Positions 48,658-58,485 are shown, numbered from the stretch's first letter. The stretch is DNA of 64,000 nt from CAVWXT01 sp963759115 (GCA_963759115.1 CAVWXT010000004.1:1-64000), one strand, 5' to 3'. Made by a program: numbers and translations. Notes: generated by a model from the letters alone, not told the origin.

Positions 48658-49618
48658 CTAAAGAGTGCTCAAGAACTGAGTCAGAGTGTTGATGTCCTGC
48701 TGGAGTTGCGGCGGCGGAGTCATGCCCTGATTTTGATAGGCTTGAATGGCCCGCTGATACAAGCTGATGAAGGCGTTTGCCATCTGCCAGGCCAGGTCGC
48801 GAACGGCGGGTTTGTTCCCTTGGATGCGAGCAATCAGATTATTGACGGCCTGCTGGGCCGACGTATCGTCGCAAGCGAAATTGCTCAGCATGGGATGGAA
48901 GTCCGGCGCGGACGCGGGGAAATTGGGTTGAACGACTCCCCCATAGAAGACGAAATCGACGTCCCGGTCCAACGGCCAGAGCGGCCCGGGGACTGTCATG
49001 TTGGGATAGGACGGAAAGATCAGTTTCACAATCGTCCACAATGCGTTGCTGTAAAGCTTGGCCCATATGTCCTGGCTCATACCCGGCGCGAGCATGTAAA
49101 TAGCGGGGATTCGAAAGCTCGTGTTGGTCGGAAGCCCCATCCGCTGGAAGTCCCAACTATTGTCGAGCAATTCCGTTTGGGCGTTGAGATTGAACTGCCC
49201 CAGCTTTTGAAGCAGCGGATATTGACGAGTTGCATGAGAATTGCCCTGAAGCAGCGTAAGCGTCGGGTTCATCACATCGGTGGTCGGATTATCGGTGTTC
49301 GGAATAACATATCCCGCAGGGCCAAGCATGGTCACGCGGGGCCCATCCAATGCGCCGCCCTGATCGGCTGGCGGCGTCGGCGGCAGTAGGCTGCTGACGC
49401 CCAGATTCGCATTTAGAGGCCAGTACGTCGGACGCGGAAAATTGACGGTCGATCGAAGCGGCCGGTTGCCCCACAGTTGATCGCGCAACGCCGAGCGCCC
49501 GAACCTTCCAGCTTGCGACGTTGCCGAAATTGACCATCAGCGCCATTACCATCAGCAGGACCGGTAGCGAAAGCGCCAGTTCCAGGGTCGCCAGACCCCG
49601 GCGGCCGCCGTGGTGGCT
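48658..49618 (-). pseudogene. TadE-like pilus-assembly protein, frameshifted; start uncertain
   Basis: N-terminal TadE segment RRGLATLELALSLPVLLMVMALMVNFGNVASWKVRALG in one frame. After a break near 49488 it goes on as RDQLWGNRPLRSTVNFPRP and a long periplasmic domain (PATYWPL, GQFNLNAQTELLD, DFVFYGGVVQPNF), ending QDINTLTQFLSTL. About 318 residues. The TadE block has no in-frame ATG near 49618; a palindromic repeat begins right upstream and may have displaced it. Third gene of the three-gene Tad-type set. Confidence 0.68.
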
Positions 49619-49645
49619 AGCATGGCTGGGCCGAAGGCCCTTGGT

Positions 49646-49813
49646 TCTCTCAGCCCAGGGCAACGCCCTGAGGAGCGTGGATGTGGTTTCGGCTATTTTC
49701 GGCCCAACAGGCCAACCGTTCTTCTTGCCGTACCCCGTGGAACGGTTGGCCCGTTGGGCCGGACCCGTGACGTGGCGTCCCCAATCCCCAGGGCGTTGCC
49801 CTGGGCTGAGAGA
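49646..49813. repeat. Foldback repeat, CAGCCCAGGGCAACGCCCTG ends
   Basis: TCTCAGCCCAGGGCAACGCC (from 49648) and GGCGTTGCCCTGGGCTGAGA (to 49812) are inverted copies. A second inner pair, GGCCCAACAGGCCAACCGTT and AACGGTTGGCCCGTTGGGCC, lies within them. It has a miniature-element structure. Confidence 0.75.
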
Positions 49814-49849
49814 ACTGTGCCCCTTCGGGGCAAAAGAAACGCGGTCGCC

Positions 49850-49974
49850 CGCAACGCGCCGATGCAGGGTGGGACAAGCGCAGCGCAGTCCCACCGCCTT
49901 TCTCTTTCGTGCATCCCTTGGTGGGACTTCGCTACGCTTGTCCCACCCTACCTTCCTGATGGCGGCGATCATAA
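49850..49974. repeat. Inverted repeat AGGGTGGGACAAGCG...CGCTTGTCCCACCCT
   Basis: AGGGTGGGACAAGCGCAGCG (about 49866-49885) and CGCTACGCTTGTCCCACCCT (about 49930-49949) face each other around 45 bases. It resembles GTAGGGTGGGAC repeats I recall from planctomycetes. Confidence 0.65.
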
Positions 49975-49987
49975 GCATGTGAGCCTG

Positions 49988-51474
49988 CTAATGGTAGTTG
50001 ATCTGATTCAAATCATCGGCGCTTACACCGGCAAGGTTCGGCAGTGTAAGCGGCGACGGGCCATTGATCGCAATCGTCGGCGGCGTCTGGAGGATCGTGG
50101 CGGCCATCGGATGCGTGGCCGGCACGAGTTGGCACGTCCAGTGCTGGTTCCAAAGGTTCGTTTCGGTGTTAACGCCGGGTTGACGGCCCGGCCGGAACAG
50201 CATCGACCCGGTGGGCGGCGTCGTACTGGGGTCTGATGGCCATTGGTAGCCCGGCGCTCCGCCCATGGGTATCGTAGGAGTGGGAGGGCTCGAAACCGAC
50301 AACAACCAGACGATCCGCGACGCGGGCACAAAGACCCGCACCTCCGCATAGGCCAACGCATTGCTGGCAACCGGACTGCGGTACAGTCCCGGCATCAACT
50401 GCGGCGCCGGGTTCCAATAGACGACGCCAAGAAACGTGAAATACTGGTCCATCGCGGGTTCGTAGTCCTTGGCCGGAGCGGGCGCAAACTCCGCCTCAAT
50501 CTCAGGCCTCATCACCAAGGGCAGGTTGGAGTCGGAATATTCGGCAAGAAGCTTGTCGAACTGGCACTGGCTGTAATGTCGCCAAAGCTGCCCGAATTGC
50601 GACATCTTCGCCCCGTAGTCGAAGAAGGCCATGACCCAGTTGTTCCACATGCCGAGATACTGTTGCGCAAATTGTTGCGGCGCTGGCGAGCGTCCGAGGA
50701 GGTCGTCGGATCGCTGTTGGGATCAGCCACAATGGAGGCCAGGTACGTGGCGCCGACCGGTTGCCCTGTGTGGGCGTGCCACAAGACGCCAGCCATCGGA
50801 CCTCGCCCGTAGTCGGGCTGGCCATTCTGCTGGGCCACGGTCGTCGCGGCGTGCTGGGCCATGTCGGGCAACGCCGCCACGACCGCCTGCTGATAGTCGG
50901 TAATCATGTGGTTCTGGAGAATCGTCTCCATCAGCCACAGGGCCCCGCCGTCCTGACCATCGCCCGCCAGCGCCGCGGCCCAGTTCACAAACGCCGTGAC
51001 CAGGGCCTGCTCGGCCTGGGCCTTGGCTGGAATGGCATTGCCCAACGCCTGAAACTTGGGAAAGGGCGATCCGGCGAACACCGCCGCCTCGTTCTCCCAG
51101 GCCGCCAGGATATTGGGTACGTACTTCTCGGCATCGCGGTCGCGGGCCTCGCGCATGAAGGCCGTCATGGCGAAGACTTCGCAAAGCAACTGATTGGTGA
51201 AGGCCAGGGAGTTCAGCCCGCGCGTGAGCACCAGGCCGCCCGAATACGCGGCGGCGTCGGCCGCGTTCTGCATGCGGAGCTTCCCATCCACCTGCCGGCC
51301 GACGTTCATCACCATGCCCAACAGCATCGTCAACAACAACACGGCAAATACCGAGAGGATGCTGATCGAGCCGCTTTGGTCCCGCTGGGCTCGCCTTGCC
51401 AGTCGCCCGGCAGCGCCAGCCAGTCGGCAAACGACGCTGTTACGGATTGATGGGGGCAGCGAGGTAGTGCGCAT
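49988..51474 (-). pseudogene. TadG-like pilus-assembly protein, one frameshift
   Basis: Start ATG 51474, overlapping the end of the next gene upstream by 35 bases. Membrane helix SISILSVFAVLLLTMLLGMVMNVGRQVDGKLRMQNAADAAAYSGG, the classic TadE/TadG-type start. Then a mostly helical periplasmic domain (GLNSLAFTNQLLCEVFAMTAF, WENEAAVFAGSPFPKF). The frame breaks near 50690 and continues MWNNWVMAFFDYGAKMSQFGQL through PGYQWPSDPST to LNQINYH at 49988. About 495 residues. Likely cell-surface or Flp-pilus apparatus. Confidence 0.78.
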
Positions 51475-52483
51475 AGTTCGGTTTTTCGCCTTCCATGCCC
51501 AAGGTGGCCGTGGCGGTCAGCGGATAAACGTACAGCCCGCCGCCTCGGTTCGTGATCTGGGAACTGACGGCATCCGGCCCTCCGCCGGGCGAAACCACAC
51601 TGCGGGCCAGCAGCCGCCCCGGTCCCGGCAGCAAGGCAAGGTTGTACTTCACGGTTACGGTGACGGGGTCCTGCCATCCCACTTCGTGGTCCTGGAGAAA
51701 CTCTGTGTAGTCAGGCGGAATTCCCGGCGATCCGTCAATGGGATTCCAAGCTTGTATGAGCGGAAACTCCTGGTTGGAATGATAAAACTGCACGTCCACG
51801 GTCAGTATGTCTTGAGTGGGGTCCACCGGATTTTGGAATAACGTGTACGCAAGCTTGTTTCTGAGGCGGGCGTCGGCCGCGGACCCACCGGTCATGGCTG
51901 TGTAGACCTTTGCGAGGCTCGGCACTATTGTGCTACCCTGTCCATCGAGTTGCATACCGCAGTCGCGCGACGGCGAAATCGGCACGCACGCCAGCGCCGC
52001 CGCCATGCGGATCTTCTGGTATTTGTCGCCAGCGCCCGTCAACTTGTACGTTATGCCGCCATTGGTCGGGCCGGACAAGCTGTACGGTTGGTTTACCGCA
52101 GCCTCGTCGACCGTGTAGCCGATAGCGCCCGTCTCGGAACCGATACGATTCCATTCTTCGATATCGCCGTTCCCGTCGACCAGATAGGACGGAATCCACA
52201 CCACCGCTGCGCGGGCCGCCGCCACGGCCGCGTATTCGACCACGATCTGGCCGATCATCAACTGGCTGACCTGCACGATGAACAGCAGAACCATGATGAA
52301 CAGCGGCAACGCGAGCACGAAACTCAGGCTCTGCGCGGTGCCCACTTGGTCGGCGTGAAGCTGCCGCAATCGGCCCAGTTCCAGCCGCGCCCGACTGGCG
52401 CGAGCCAGCAAGAAGAGCGTGCCGAACGACAACAGCAGCAGCGCCAGCCAGGGCACACACGCCACCAGCACTACGCGACTCAT
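51440..52483 (-). CDS. TadE/TadG-like membrane-anchored protein
   Basis: 347 residues. Two N-terminal hydrophobic segments (VLVACVPWLALLLLSFGTLFLLA and SFVLALPLFIMVLLFIVQVSQL). The sequence MIGQIVVEYAAVAAARAAVVW is the usual TadE-type continuation. The remainder is periplasmic, with a beta-rich end (VTVTVKYNLALLPGPGRLLARSVV). First gene of the set; the next one overlaps it by 35 bases. Confidence 0.8.
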   Translation of the reverse strand: MSRVVLVACVPWLALLLLSFGTLFLLARASRARLELGRLRQLHADQVGTAQSLSFVLALPLFIMVLLFIVQVSQLMIGQIVVEYAAVAAARAAVVWIPSYLVDGNGDIEEWNRIGSETGAIGYTVDEAAVNQPYSLSGPTNGGITYKLTGAGDKYQKIRMAAALACVPISPSRDCGMQLDGQGSTIVPSLAKVYTAMTGGSAADARLRNKLAYTLFQNPVDPTQDILTVDVQFYHSNQEFPLIQAWNPIDGSPGIPPDYTEFLQDHEVGWQDPVTVTVKYNLALLPGPGRLLARSVVSPGGGPDAVSSQITNRGGGLYVYPLTATATLGMEGEKPNYAHYLAAPINP

Positions 52484-52691
52484 GATGATCTCTCCCGCGC
52501 GAAACCGCGGCCGTCGGTCCCCAACTCATCGTCGGGGTCGCCATCCAACTGCCACCCCCGCGTTCTGCCCAAACTGCCGCCTCAACCGAGCATCGACAAT
52601 TCCTATTCTACTCCCAAGAAGCAAATTATTCACATCAGGATATTCACCAGTTACGAGCGAAACGGCATCCGGCCAAGGCGGTGCCTGGGAA

Positions 52692-52814
52692 GCAGGGCCG
52701 ATCAGTTATTCACTGTGGGAGGCGACTCCTGTCGCCGATTGCTTGAAAACAACCGGAAATCGGCGACTGGAGTCGCCTCCTACAGCCGAATTTGGGAAAA
52801 CTGATTGGCCCTGC
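52692..52814. repeat. Intact 123-bp palindromic repeat
   Basis: Outer arms GCAGGGCCGATCAGTT / AACTGATTGGCCCTGC with one mismatch. Inner arms GGAGGCGACTCCTGTCGCCG... / ...CGGCGACTGGAGTCGCCTCC with one mismatch. Same element that is split by the group II intron at 38369-39277. Confidence 0.9.
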
Positions 52815-52960
52815 CGTGGGAAGACCGCAAGGCGACCGATCTCGTAGCGACGCCCCGATTGGAGCAAAAACGCCCTCCGAACCCCGCCAGAGAGCCGGCT
52901 TACCGGAAATACCCCCCCATGCGTGGTGACGCTTGACGCGTGCGTTTATGCACACAAAGA

Positions 52961-52987
52961 AACCCCGCCAGTCGCTCTGGCAGGGTT
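52961..52987. terminator. Terminator-like hairpin
   Basis: AACCC-C-GCCAG pairs with CTGGC-A-GGGTT around TCGCT with one C-A mismatch. Neither neighbour needs it clearly, so its gene is unknown. Confidence 0.35.
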
Positions 52988-53230
52988 CTGTGCTCGTTTT
53001 GCGTTTGCTTGCCTGACTGACTAGCCGCCGGCGGACGGGGGTCTTTCAAGAAACGCTTTTCTTGGCCGTATTTTCGCACCGGGAATTGCCGTGATTTCCC
53101 AGTGGCGCCACGGCCTTGCGATCCGTATGACTTATTGACATTCGCTTCCACTCGGCTAGGTTGGTGGGCGATTTGCTTACCTCACGGCGTGGAGAACGGT
53201 GATGGAACAAGATACTCAGGACCGCTGCCC

Positions 53231-54475
53231 ATGATCGCGCATCGTTATCTTCTCCTGTTGCTCTGCGTGTTGGCGTTCGACGCTGCCTGTCCGACTTTCG
53301 GTCAGGAGTGGTGTCGGTTCCGAGGCCCCAACGGCGCGGGCCAAAGTGATGCGGCGACCATACCGATTACATGGACCGCCCACGATTACAACTGGCGGAT
53401 CGATCTACCGGGCGTCGGTCACTCGTCGCCGGTAGTCTGGGGTGACCACATATTCGTCACGTCGGCCAGCGAAGAGGACGGCGCGTGGATTGTCCTGTGC
53501 CTGAAGACGTCCGACGGGGGCATCGTCTGGAAGAAGTCTTTTCCGTCAACGACCTACAAGAAGAACAAGTTTGCCAGCTACGCGACCTCTACCCCGCCGG
53601 TCGACAAGGACTGCCTCTACACGACTTGGGCCACCCCGGCAGCGTACGTCGTTCTAGCCTTGGACCAACAGAGCGGGCGCGAGGTGTGGCGTCGCAACTT
53701 GGGGCCTTTTGTCACGGAGCACGGTTTTGGGGCTTCCCCCATCCTCTTCGGCGACCTGCTCATCGTGCCGAACGACCAGGATGGACAGAGTTTCGTGATC
53801 GGGTTGGATCGCGCCACGGGGGAAACCCGCTGGAAGGTCGAACGCCGCTGCAAGAGGGCGGCCTACTCCACGCCCATCATCTTTCAGCCGTCCGGAGGAT
53901 CGCCGCAATTGATTCTCACCAGTGGGACCCAGGGAATCAGCAGTTACGATCCGCAAACCGGCCGCGCCAACTGGGAGTTGGACGTGTTGAAGGACCGGGT
54001 GGTCGGATCGCCGATGCTGGCCGCCGGGATGATCGTTGCCGGTTACGGGGAGGGCGGGGGCGGAAAGCAATTGTTGGCCGTCAGGCCCGGCGAGGCCGCC
54101 AAGAATATCAAGCCGGAGGTCGTCTACGAGTTTCAGGGTTCGCTCCCCTACGTGCCGGTGTCGGTGGCCCGTGACCGGTTGGTGTTTCTCTGGAACGACT
54201 CCGGCGTGGTCACGTGTGCCGATGCCCCCACCGGCAAAATCCACTGGCGGGAGCGCGTGGGCGGGAAGTACTTCGGCTCGCCGGTATGCGTGAGCGATCG
54301 GCTTTACTGCATGTCGTGCGAAGGAGAAATGGTGGTGTTGGCTGCCGCCGATCAGTACAAACTGCTCGGGCGGATCAATCTGGAGGAACCCAGCCACAGT
54401 ACGCCGGCCGTCGCTGACGGCGTCATGTACCTGCGGACGTTCTCCCACCTCATGTCGCTGGGCGGGAAGAAGTGA
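53231..54475 (+). CDS. Secreted PQQ-type beta-propeller protein
   Basis: 414 residues from ATG 53231. Signal peptide LLLLLCVLAFDAACPTFG. Then tandem beta-propeller blades: WCRFRGPNGAGQSD, WVLCLKTSDGGIVWKKSF, VLALDQQSGREVWRRNL, VIGLDRATGETRWKVE, GISSYDPQTGRANWELD and CADAPTGKIHWRE. These A-x-D-x-x-T/S-G-x-x-x-W blades are the PQQ-like repeats. No catalytic dehydrogenase residues are obvious, so this is likely a periplasmic scaffold or substrate binder. The frame is open to 53102 but the earlier residues precede the signal. Confidence 0.85.
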   Translation: MIAHRYLLLLLCVLAFDAACPTFGQEWCRFRGPNGAGQSDAATIPITWTAHDYNWRIDLPGVGHSSPVVWGDHIFVTSASEEDGAWIVLCLKTSDGGIVWKKSFPSTTYKKNKFASYATSTPPVDKDCLYTTWATPAAYVVLALDQQSGREVWRRNLGPFVTEHGFGASPILFGDLLIVPNDQDGQSFVIGLDRATGETRWKVERRCKRAAYSTPIIFQPSGGSPQLILTSGTQGISSYDPQTGRANWELDVLKDRVVGSPMLAAGMIVAGYGEGGGGKQLLAVRPGEAAKNIKPEVVYEFQGSLPYVPVSVARDRLVFLWNDSGVVTCADAPTGKIHWRERVGGKYFGSPVCVSDRLYCMSCEGEMVVLAAADQYKLLGRINLEEPSHSTPAVADGVMYLRTFSHLMSLGGKK

Positions 54476-54616
54476 CTCGCCCTACCCTCGTCCAGCGACC
54501 GCGTGCAGGGGCGACCGTAGCAAGGCCCTCTGAGAACCGGCTTTCCCCTCGTGCAGACCGGCGGCAAGGCCCGTCGCGTGACATCTCGACCCAGATTCGC
54601 GGAGATGCTCACGGCA

Positions 54617-55590
54617 TTACGTTTTGCGGCGGAAATAGGTCGCCGCGGCATAATAGGGGCGGGTCAGTTCTTCAAGCCTGGCCATTTCGTCCTTTGCGCA
54701 AGGCTGGAAGTTCGCGGCGATCCGCACGTTCTCTTCCAACTCCGACAGCTTGGAGATGCCGACGATGATGGTGCTCACCGGCAAGGTGAGCACGTACCGC
54801 ATGGCATCCTGCATCTTGGAGATGCCGTCGGGGTGGAATATCCCGCCCCGTGCGACGACCTTCATGCCGATGACGGCCATTTTCTTCTCCACGGCCATCG
54901 GCAGCAGTTCCTCGATGAACGAGTGGTTGTGCCTGTCGGCCGCGTTCAGCGCCATCAGGATCGAATCGAAGGGATAGCGCTCGATGCCCTTCTTCAGCAG
55001 CGCGGGGTCGAAGTGCCCGGTAATGCCCAGGAACCTTGTCAATTTCTGGTCGCGGGCCTTTTCGAGGGCCTTTAGCGCGCCGTCGGCAGCGAATATCTTC
55101 TCCAAATCCTCCTCTTTGGTGATGTTGTGGAGTTGCCAGAGATCCAATCGGTCGGTCTGCAAGTTCTGAGCGATCGCTCCAACAGCCGCATCGAGCCGTC
55201 GTAGCTGCGGTCGTTGGTCTTCGAGGCGAGAAAGACCTCTTTGCGACGGGTCTTCATCACCTGTCCGATGTACGTTTCGCTGATGCCGTTGCCGTAGGCG
55301 GCGGCCGTGTCGATGTAGTTCACGCCCAGGTCGATGGCCCGGTTGACGATCGCCACGGCTTCGTCGTTGCGGTTGGGCTGTTCCAGCGTGGCCTGGCCGC
55401 CAAGGCTGAACAGGCAGGCCTGGTAGCCGGTTTGGCCCAGCGCTCGCGTCGGCATCTTCGCCGGCTGGGCCGGAGCAGCGGCCAGAGGTTCCCAAGGGGC
55501 GAGCCCGGCGGCAAGCCCGGCCGCCGAGGCCCCGCCCAGGATCGTCTGCATGGCCTTTCGACGCGACACTCGATTCTGTTGGTTCATCAT
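54617..55590 (-). pseudogene. Exported aldo/keto reductase, one frameshift
   Basis: Start ATG 55590, five bases after AAAGGAGA. Twin-arginine signal SRRKAMQTILGGASAAGLA. AKR barrel: LGQTGYQACLFSLGGQAT, RAIDLGVNYIDTAAAYGN (catalytic Asp and Tyr) and VFLASKT (Lys). The frame breaks near 55178 and continues QTDRLDLWQLHNI (His), LKALEKARDQK, RFLGITGHFDPA, MKVVARGGIFHPDG and IIVGISKLSELEENV. About 324 residues. A NAD(P)H-dependent reductase of the Tat-exported planctomycete type; substrate unknown. Confidence 0.83.
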
Positions 55591-55702
55591 GTTCTCCTTT
55601 GTTTGTCCGAAAGTCCGTCGCACGGAATGCCGACTTTCGCACGGTCAGAGTGCGCCTGTCGGTCGCTGGGAACACCGTGATTAAACGTGATTCGGACGTG
55701 GA

Positions 55703-56086
55703 ATGCAATCCAAGGTCGAAATCGAAGGTCGAAACGGGGACGCAGCCGGTTTACGCATTCCTATCTTGCCAATACTAGCTGTGTCCCGGTTTCAACCTCC
55801 CGCCCTCCAACAGATTACCCCGTACATTCGCACGGGCAAGCCGCTGCCGGCAGCGTTCGTCGTGCCGATCGTGAGGGACAACCGCCGCACGGCCACGCCC
55901 GCGGCGCCTGCCGACGTGCAGAAACCGGACAGCGACACGCGCGGCAGGGTTGCGGCGTTCAAGGCCGGGCTCCATGCGATTTGCACCTGCTGCAAGCGGC
56001 AAATCGAGCATGGCGACAGGATCGAGCCCACGGGCAAGCCCGTCAACGGCCGGCAGCGTTGGGCCCACGTAGGATGCACCGCGTAA
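55703..56086 (+). CDS. Small protein with Cys/His zinc-binding-like end
   Basis: 127 residues if it starts at ATG 55703; a GTG near 55784 (VSRFQPPALQ) may be the true start. C-terminal core ICTCCKRQIEHGDRIEP...RWAHVGC with four Cys and two His, like a compact zinc-binding motif of phage and plasmid proteins. Followed 14 bases later by a DUF4314-like gene. Confidence 0.5.
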   Translation: MQSKVEIEGRNGDAAGLRIPILPILAVSRFQPPALQQITPYIRTGKPLPAAFVVPIVRDNRRTATPAAPADVQKPDSDTRGRVAAFKAGLHAICTCCKRQIEHGDRIEPTGKPVNGRQRWAHVGCTA

Positions 56087-56100
56087 CAGGAGCAAAAGCC

Positions 56101-56379
56101 ATGAGAATTCACTCACCCACCCAGTTGCCCGATGGCGAGTTTGACGCCCTGATCGGCCGGCGAATCGAGCTAATCAAGATGCTCGGCGACGCCGTGCCCG
56201 CCGGCACGAAGGGGACAGTCCGCTTTGTCGGCCCAATCTTGACGTCACGCGGCGCCCCGTGGCGTCAGGTCATAGTCCAGTGGGAAAACGGCCAGAACAA
56301 GATCGTGGTGCTGCCATTCGATCGGTTCAACGTCCTGCCCATCCTGCCGGCCGCTACGCGAAGGGTGATGCGGCAATGA
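56101..56379 (+). CDS. DUF4314-like small protein
   Basis: 92 residues. IGRRIELIKMLGDAVPAGTKGTVRFVG followed by VIVQWENGQNKIVVLPFDRF, the SH3-like pattern of DUF4314. Such proteins are common in plasmids, ICEs and phages. Its stop (56377-56379) touches the first attC-like site. Confidence 0.68.
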   Translation: MRIHSPTQLPDGEFDALIGRRIELIKMLGDAVPAGTKGTVRFVGPILTSRGAPWRQVIVQWENGQNKIVVLPFDRFNVLPILPAATRRVMRQ

Positions 56380-56450
56380 CCAACGGAAGCCATTTTCGAC
56401 ATGCGACGCATGTCCGCCGAAGGCGGCGAAGCGAAAATGGCGTGTTGGCA
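56378..56450 (-). other. attC-like recombination site 1
   Basis: Outer boxes GACCAAC (56378) and GTTGGCA (56444-56450). Stem GCCATTTTCG (56389-56398) / CGAAAATGGC (56432-56441) is perfect, with unpaired bases GGAA and GT between box and stem. Directly precedes the WD40 gene stop at 56452, as expected for an attC at a cassette's 3' end. Confidence 0.8.
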
Positions 56451-56451
56451 G

Positions 56452-57553
56452 CTACTTGTCTGCTTCTGCAACGGGCTTCACGTCCCATAGCCTGATGGTG
56501 CTGTCATCGCCGCCCGAAGCCAGAACTGTGCCGTCCGGGCTAAACGCCACGGTCGTCACGCCATCGGTATGTCCCTTAAGGGTGCTGGTGTTCTTGCCGG
56601 TAGCCACATCCCACAACCTAACGGTCTGGTCCCGACTCCCCGACGCAATGGTTTTGCCGTTCGCGCTATACGCTACGGACCAGACAGAGTTGGTATGCCC
56701 TCGGAGAGTGGCCGTGTTCCTGCCGGTAACCACGTCCCAGAGCTTGATTGAGTCATTGTCCCACCCCCCCGCGGCCACGATCTTGCCGTCGGGGCTAAAT
56801 GCCACGGAGTAGACTAAGTTGGATTCTCGGCCTACGTCTGTGCCTATGCCAATTTGTGACTTTCCGCTGAATGTGGCAGTGTTTTTGCGAGTCGCCACGT
56901 TCCACAGCTTGACTTCTCCCAAATACTCTGGCCTCCCGCCTCCCGAAGCCAGCATCTGACCGTCTGGGCTGAACACCACTTGATAAACATACCCGCTACT
57001 TACCTTTCGGGTTGCGGTGTTCTTGCCCGTGGCGATGTCCCACAGCTTGATTTCTCCTGTACCGACTTCCGGGCCGTATTCTCCCGGTCGCCCCGAAGCC
57101 AAAGTCCTTCCGTCGGGGCTGAAGGTTACAGAAAGGGGAGTGGCCTCCTTTCCGTCCAAAGCGAACGTTGCCGTGTTTTTGCCTGTGGACACGTTCCACA
57201 ACTTGATTTCCCCGTGATAACGATAGACTCGCCCTCCCGTTTCCGGCACATCCCGAAAAGCCACTCTGTCGCCTCCGGAAGCCAAGAGCTTGCCGTCCGG
57301 GCTGAACGCCACGGACCGAACGGATCCACTATGTGCGTTGAGGCTCGCGATATTGTTGCCGGAGGCCACGTCCCAAAATCTGACGGTTCCATCGTTGCTG
57401 GCCGAAGCCAGCACCTTGCCGTCCGGGCTGAATACGAGAGAACCAGACGACAGCGGTGTGCCCGTTGAGGACTTGTTTCAAGCTCGGTTCGTGTGCCGAA
57501 AGCGGCGAGACAACTGCCAGTCCCAAACAAGCCAACCACAGTATTCGGTTCAT
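56452..57553 (-). pseudogene. Secreted WD40-repeat protein (gene cassette), one frameshift
   Basis: Start ATG 57553 with signal peptide ILWLACLGLAVVSPLSA. The first WD motif starts LKQVLNGHT; near 57445 the frame breaks and continues as LASASNDGTVRFWDVASG. Then come about six WD40 units with FSPDGK.LASG and IKLWDVATGKNTATL, ending DDSTIRLWDVKPVAEADK. About 367 residues. Exported propeller scaffold. Lies between two attC-like sites, so it is carried as a cassette. Confidence 0.82.
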
Positions 57554-57572
57554 GGCTCACCTTCTCCTGTTT

Positions 57573-57702
57573 GGCCAACGGAAGCCGCAGCCGTCGCCGC
57601 AGCTTCAATCCCTCAAAGGTTCGTACTGTCAGTCAGTCTACCGTCTTCCTATCGCCTGCACCACCAGGCGGCGACCCGCTCTGCGGCTGCGGCATGTTGG
57701 AC
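57573..57702 (-). other. attC-like recombination site 2 (long form)
   Basis: Minus-strand boxes GTCCAAC (fits RYYYAAC) at 57702-57696 and GTTGGCC at 57579-57573. Stem AGCCGCAGCCG / CGGCTGCGGC. The 124 bases at 57577-57700 are near-identical to 58985-59108 (one visible difference). It is a VCR-sized attC. Confidence 0.83.
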
Positions 57703-57710
57703 CGCACTCC

Positions 57711-58067
57711 CTAGCCCGTGCTGTCAGTGTTTCGACCTATGTACTTTCCTTGAAGCTGCCAATAAACCTCGCCGTCCGGGCGTTCCGTAATCCAAACCTC
57801 TGCGGCCACGGACAGATTGTGATACCGGATCTCTCGACGGTGCTGTATCCGGGGGCCTTGATCCTCCTGTTCAGGAAATCTAGTCGTGGAGACGCCCTCA
57901 AAGTCAGGCCGGCCGAACTTCTTCAGGGCGGCATCCATTGTTTCAACCCCTTCTAGCAGTCTTGCCAGTCGTTCTTCTTCGGCCTCAGGAATGTGGGCAA
58001 AGAGCAACTCTCGCTTCGATTCAGGTGCGGCACCGCCGCAAAAGGGGCAATGGTAAAGCACCAACAT
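57711..58067 (-). CDS. Cys-rich hypothetical protein (cassette)
   Basis: 118 residues from ATG 58067: MLVLYHCPFCGGAAPESKRELL, then EEERLARLLEGV and ALKKFGRPDFEG. A CPFCGG zinc-ribbon-like opening before a helical segment. The last part ends IGRNTDSTG at the stop 57711, nine bases from attC 2. Overlaps the next frame; the two could be one frameshifted gene. Confidence 0.55.
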   Translation of the reverse strand: MLVLYHCPFCGGAAPESKRELLFAHIPEAEEERLARLLEGVETMDAALKKFGRPDFEGVSTTRFPEQEDQGPRIQHRREIRYHNLSVAAEVWITERPDGEVYWQLQGKYIGRNTDSTG

Positions 58068-58336
58068 CGCGTCGCCATCCAAGCAAAAAACCCCCACCAC
58101 GCGAGCTTGCTGCGTAGGCAGACGCCAATACCGAGCGGTAGCAGGGGCAACGACGTTCCACCGAGGACGAGGCGCTTAACTAACGGGTTTGTGGGTTCAG
58201 GGACGAAAGTCCAAAACGAGTGTACGGGCGCAAACACGGCCCAGGCGGGCCCTGCGATACCCGCAAGAACCATGAAGATACCGAGCGGTAGAACGGACAA
58301 CCGATAGGCCCGATCCGCAGTGTAAGGCTTTCTCAT
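57953..58336 (-). CDS. Small membrane protein (cassette), possibly fused to its neighbour
   Basis: 127 residues from ATG 58336, 19 bases after attC 3. Three hydrophobic stretches: LSVLPLGIFMVLAGIAGPAWAVFA, LVLGGTSLPLLPLGIGVC and WWGFFAWMATRCWCF. The C-terminal part overlaps the CPFCGG frame by 115 bases. WWG could continue as VFCLDGDAML, so a frameshift may split one protein. Confidence 0.55.
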   Translation of the reverse strand: MRKPYTADRAYRLSVLPLGIFMVLAGIAGPAWAVFAPVHSFWTFVPEPTNPLVKRLVLGGTSLPLLPLGIGVCLRSKLAWWGFFAWMATRCWCFTIAPFAAVPHLNRSESCSLPTFLRPKKNDWQDC

Positions 58337-58354
58337 CTGACACCTGCCTCACTC

Positions 58355-58485
58355 GGCCAACGGCAGGGCTGGCCGACGCCGTATTCTCCAAGGCCAGTCA
58401 GGCTCGAACTACGATTGATTCTACCAAGGTTTGGTGGTCTGCTCCACGGCAAGGCGTCCCGCTCTGCGGCCAGCCCGTGTTGGCC
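58355..58485 (-). other. attC-like recombination site 3
   Basis: Plus-strand view: GGCCAAC (58355-58361), stem GGGCTGGCC (58366-58374) / GGCCAGCCC (58468-58476), GTTGGCC (58479-58485). The box ends match the other sites, but the stem is a different sequence. Confidence 0.8.

Larger units (their letters stand above)
52484..53230. other. Intergenic with palindromic repeat and hairpin
   Basis: 747 bases between divergent genes: a 123-bp palindromic repeat at 52692-52814 and a hairpin at 52961-52987. The remaining sequence shows no gene. Confidence 0.55.
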
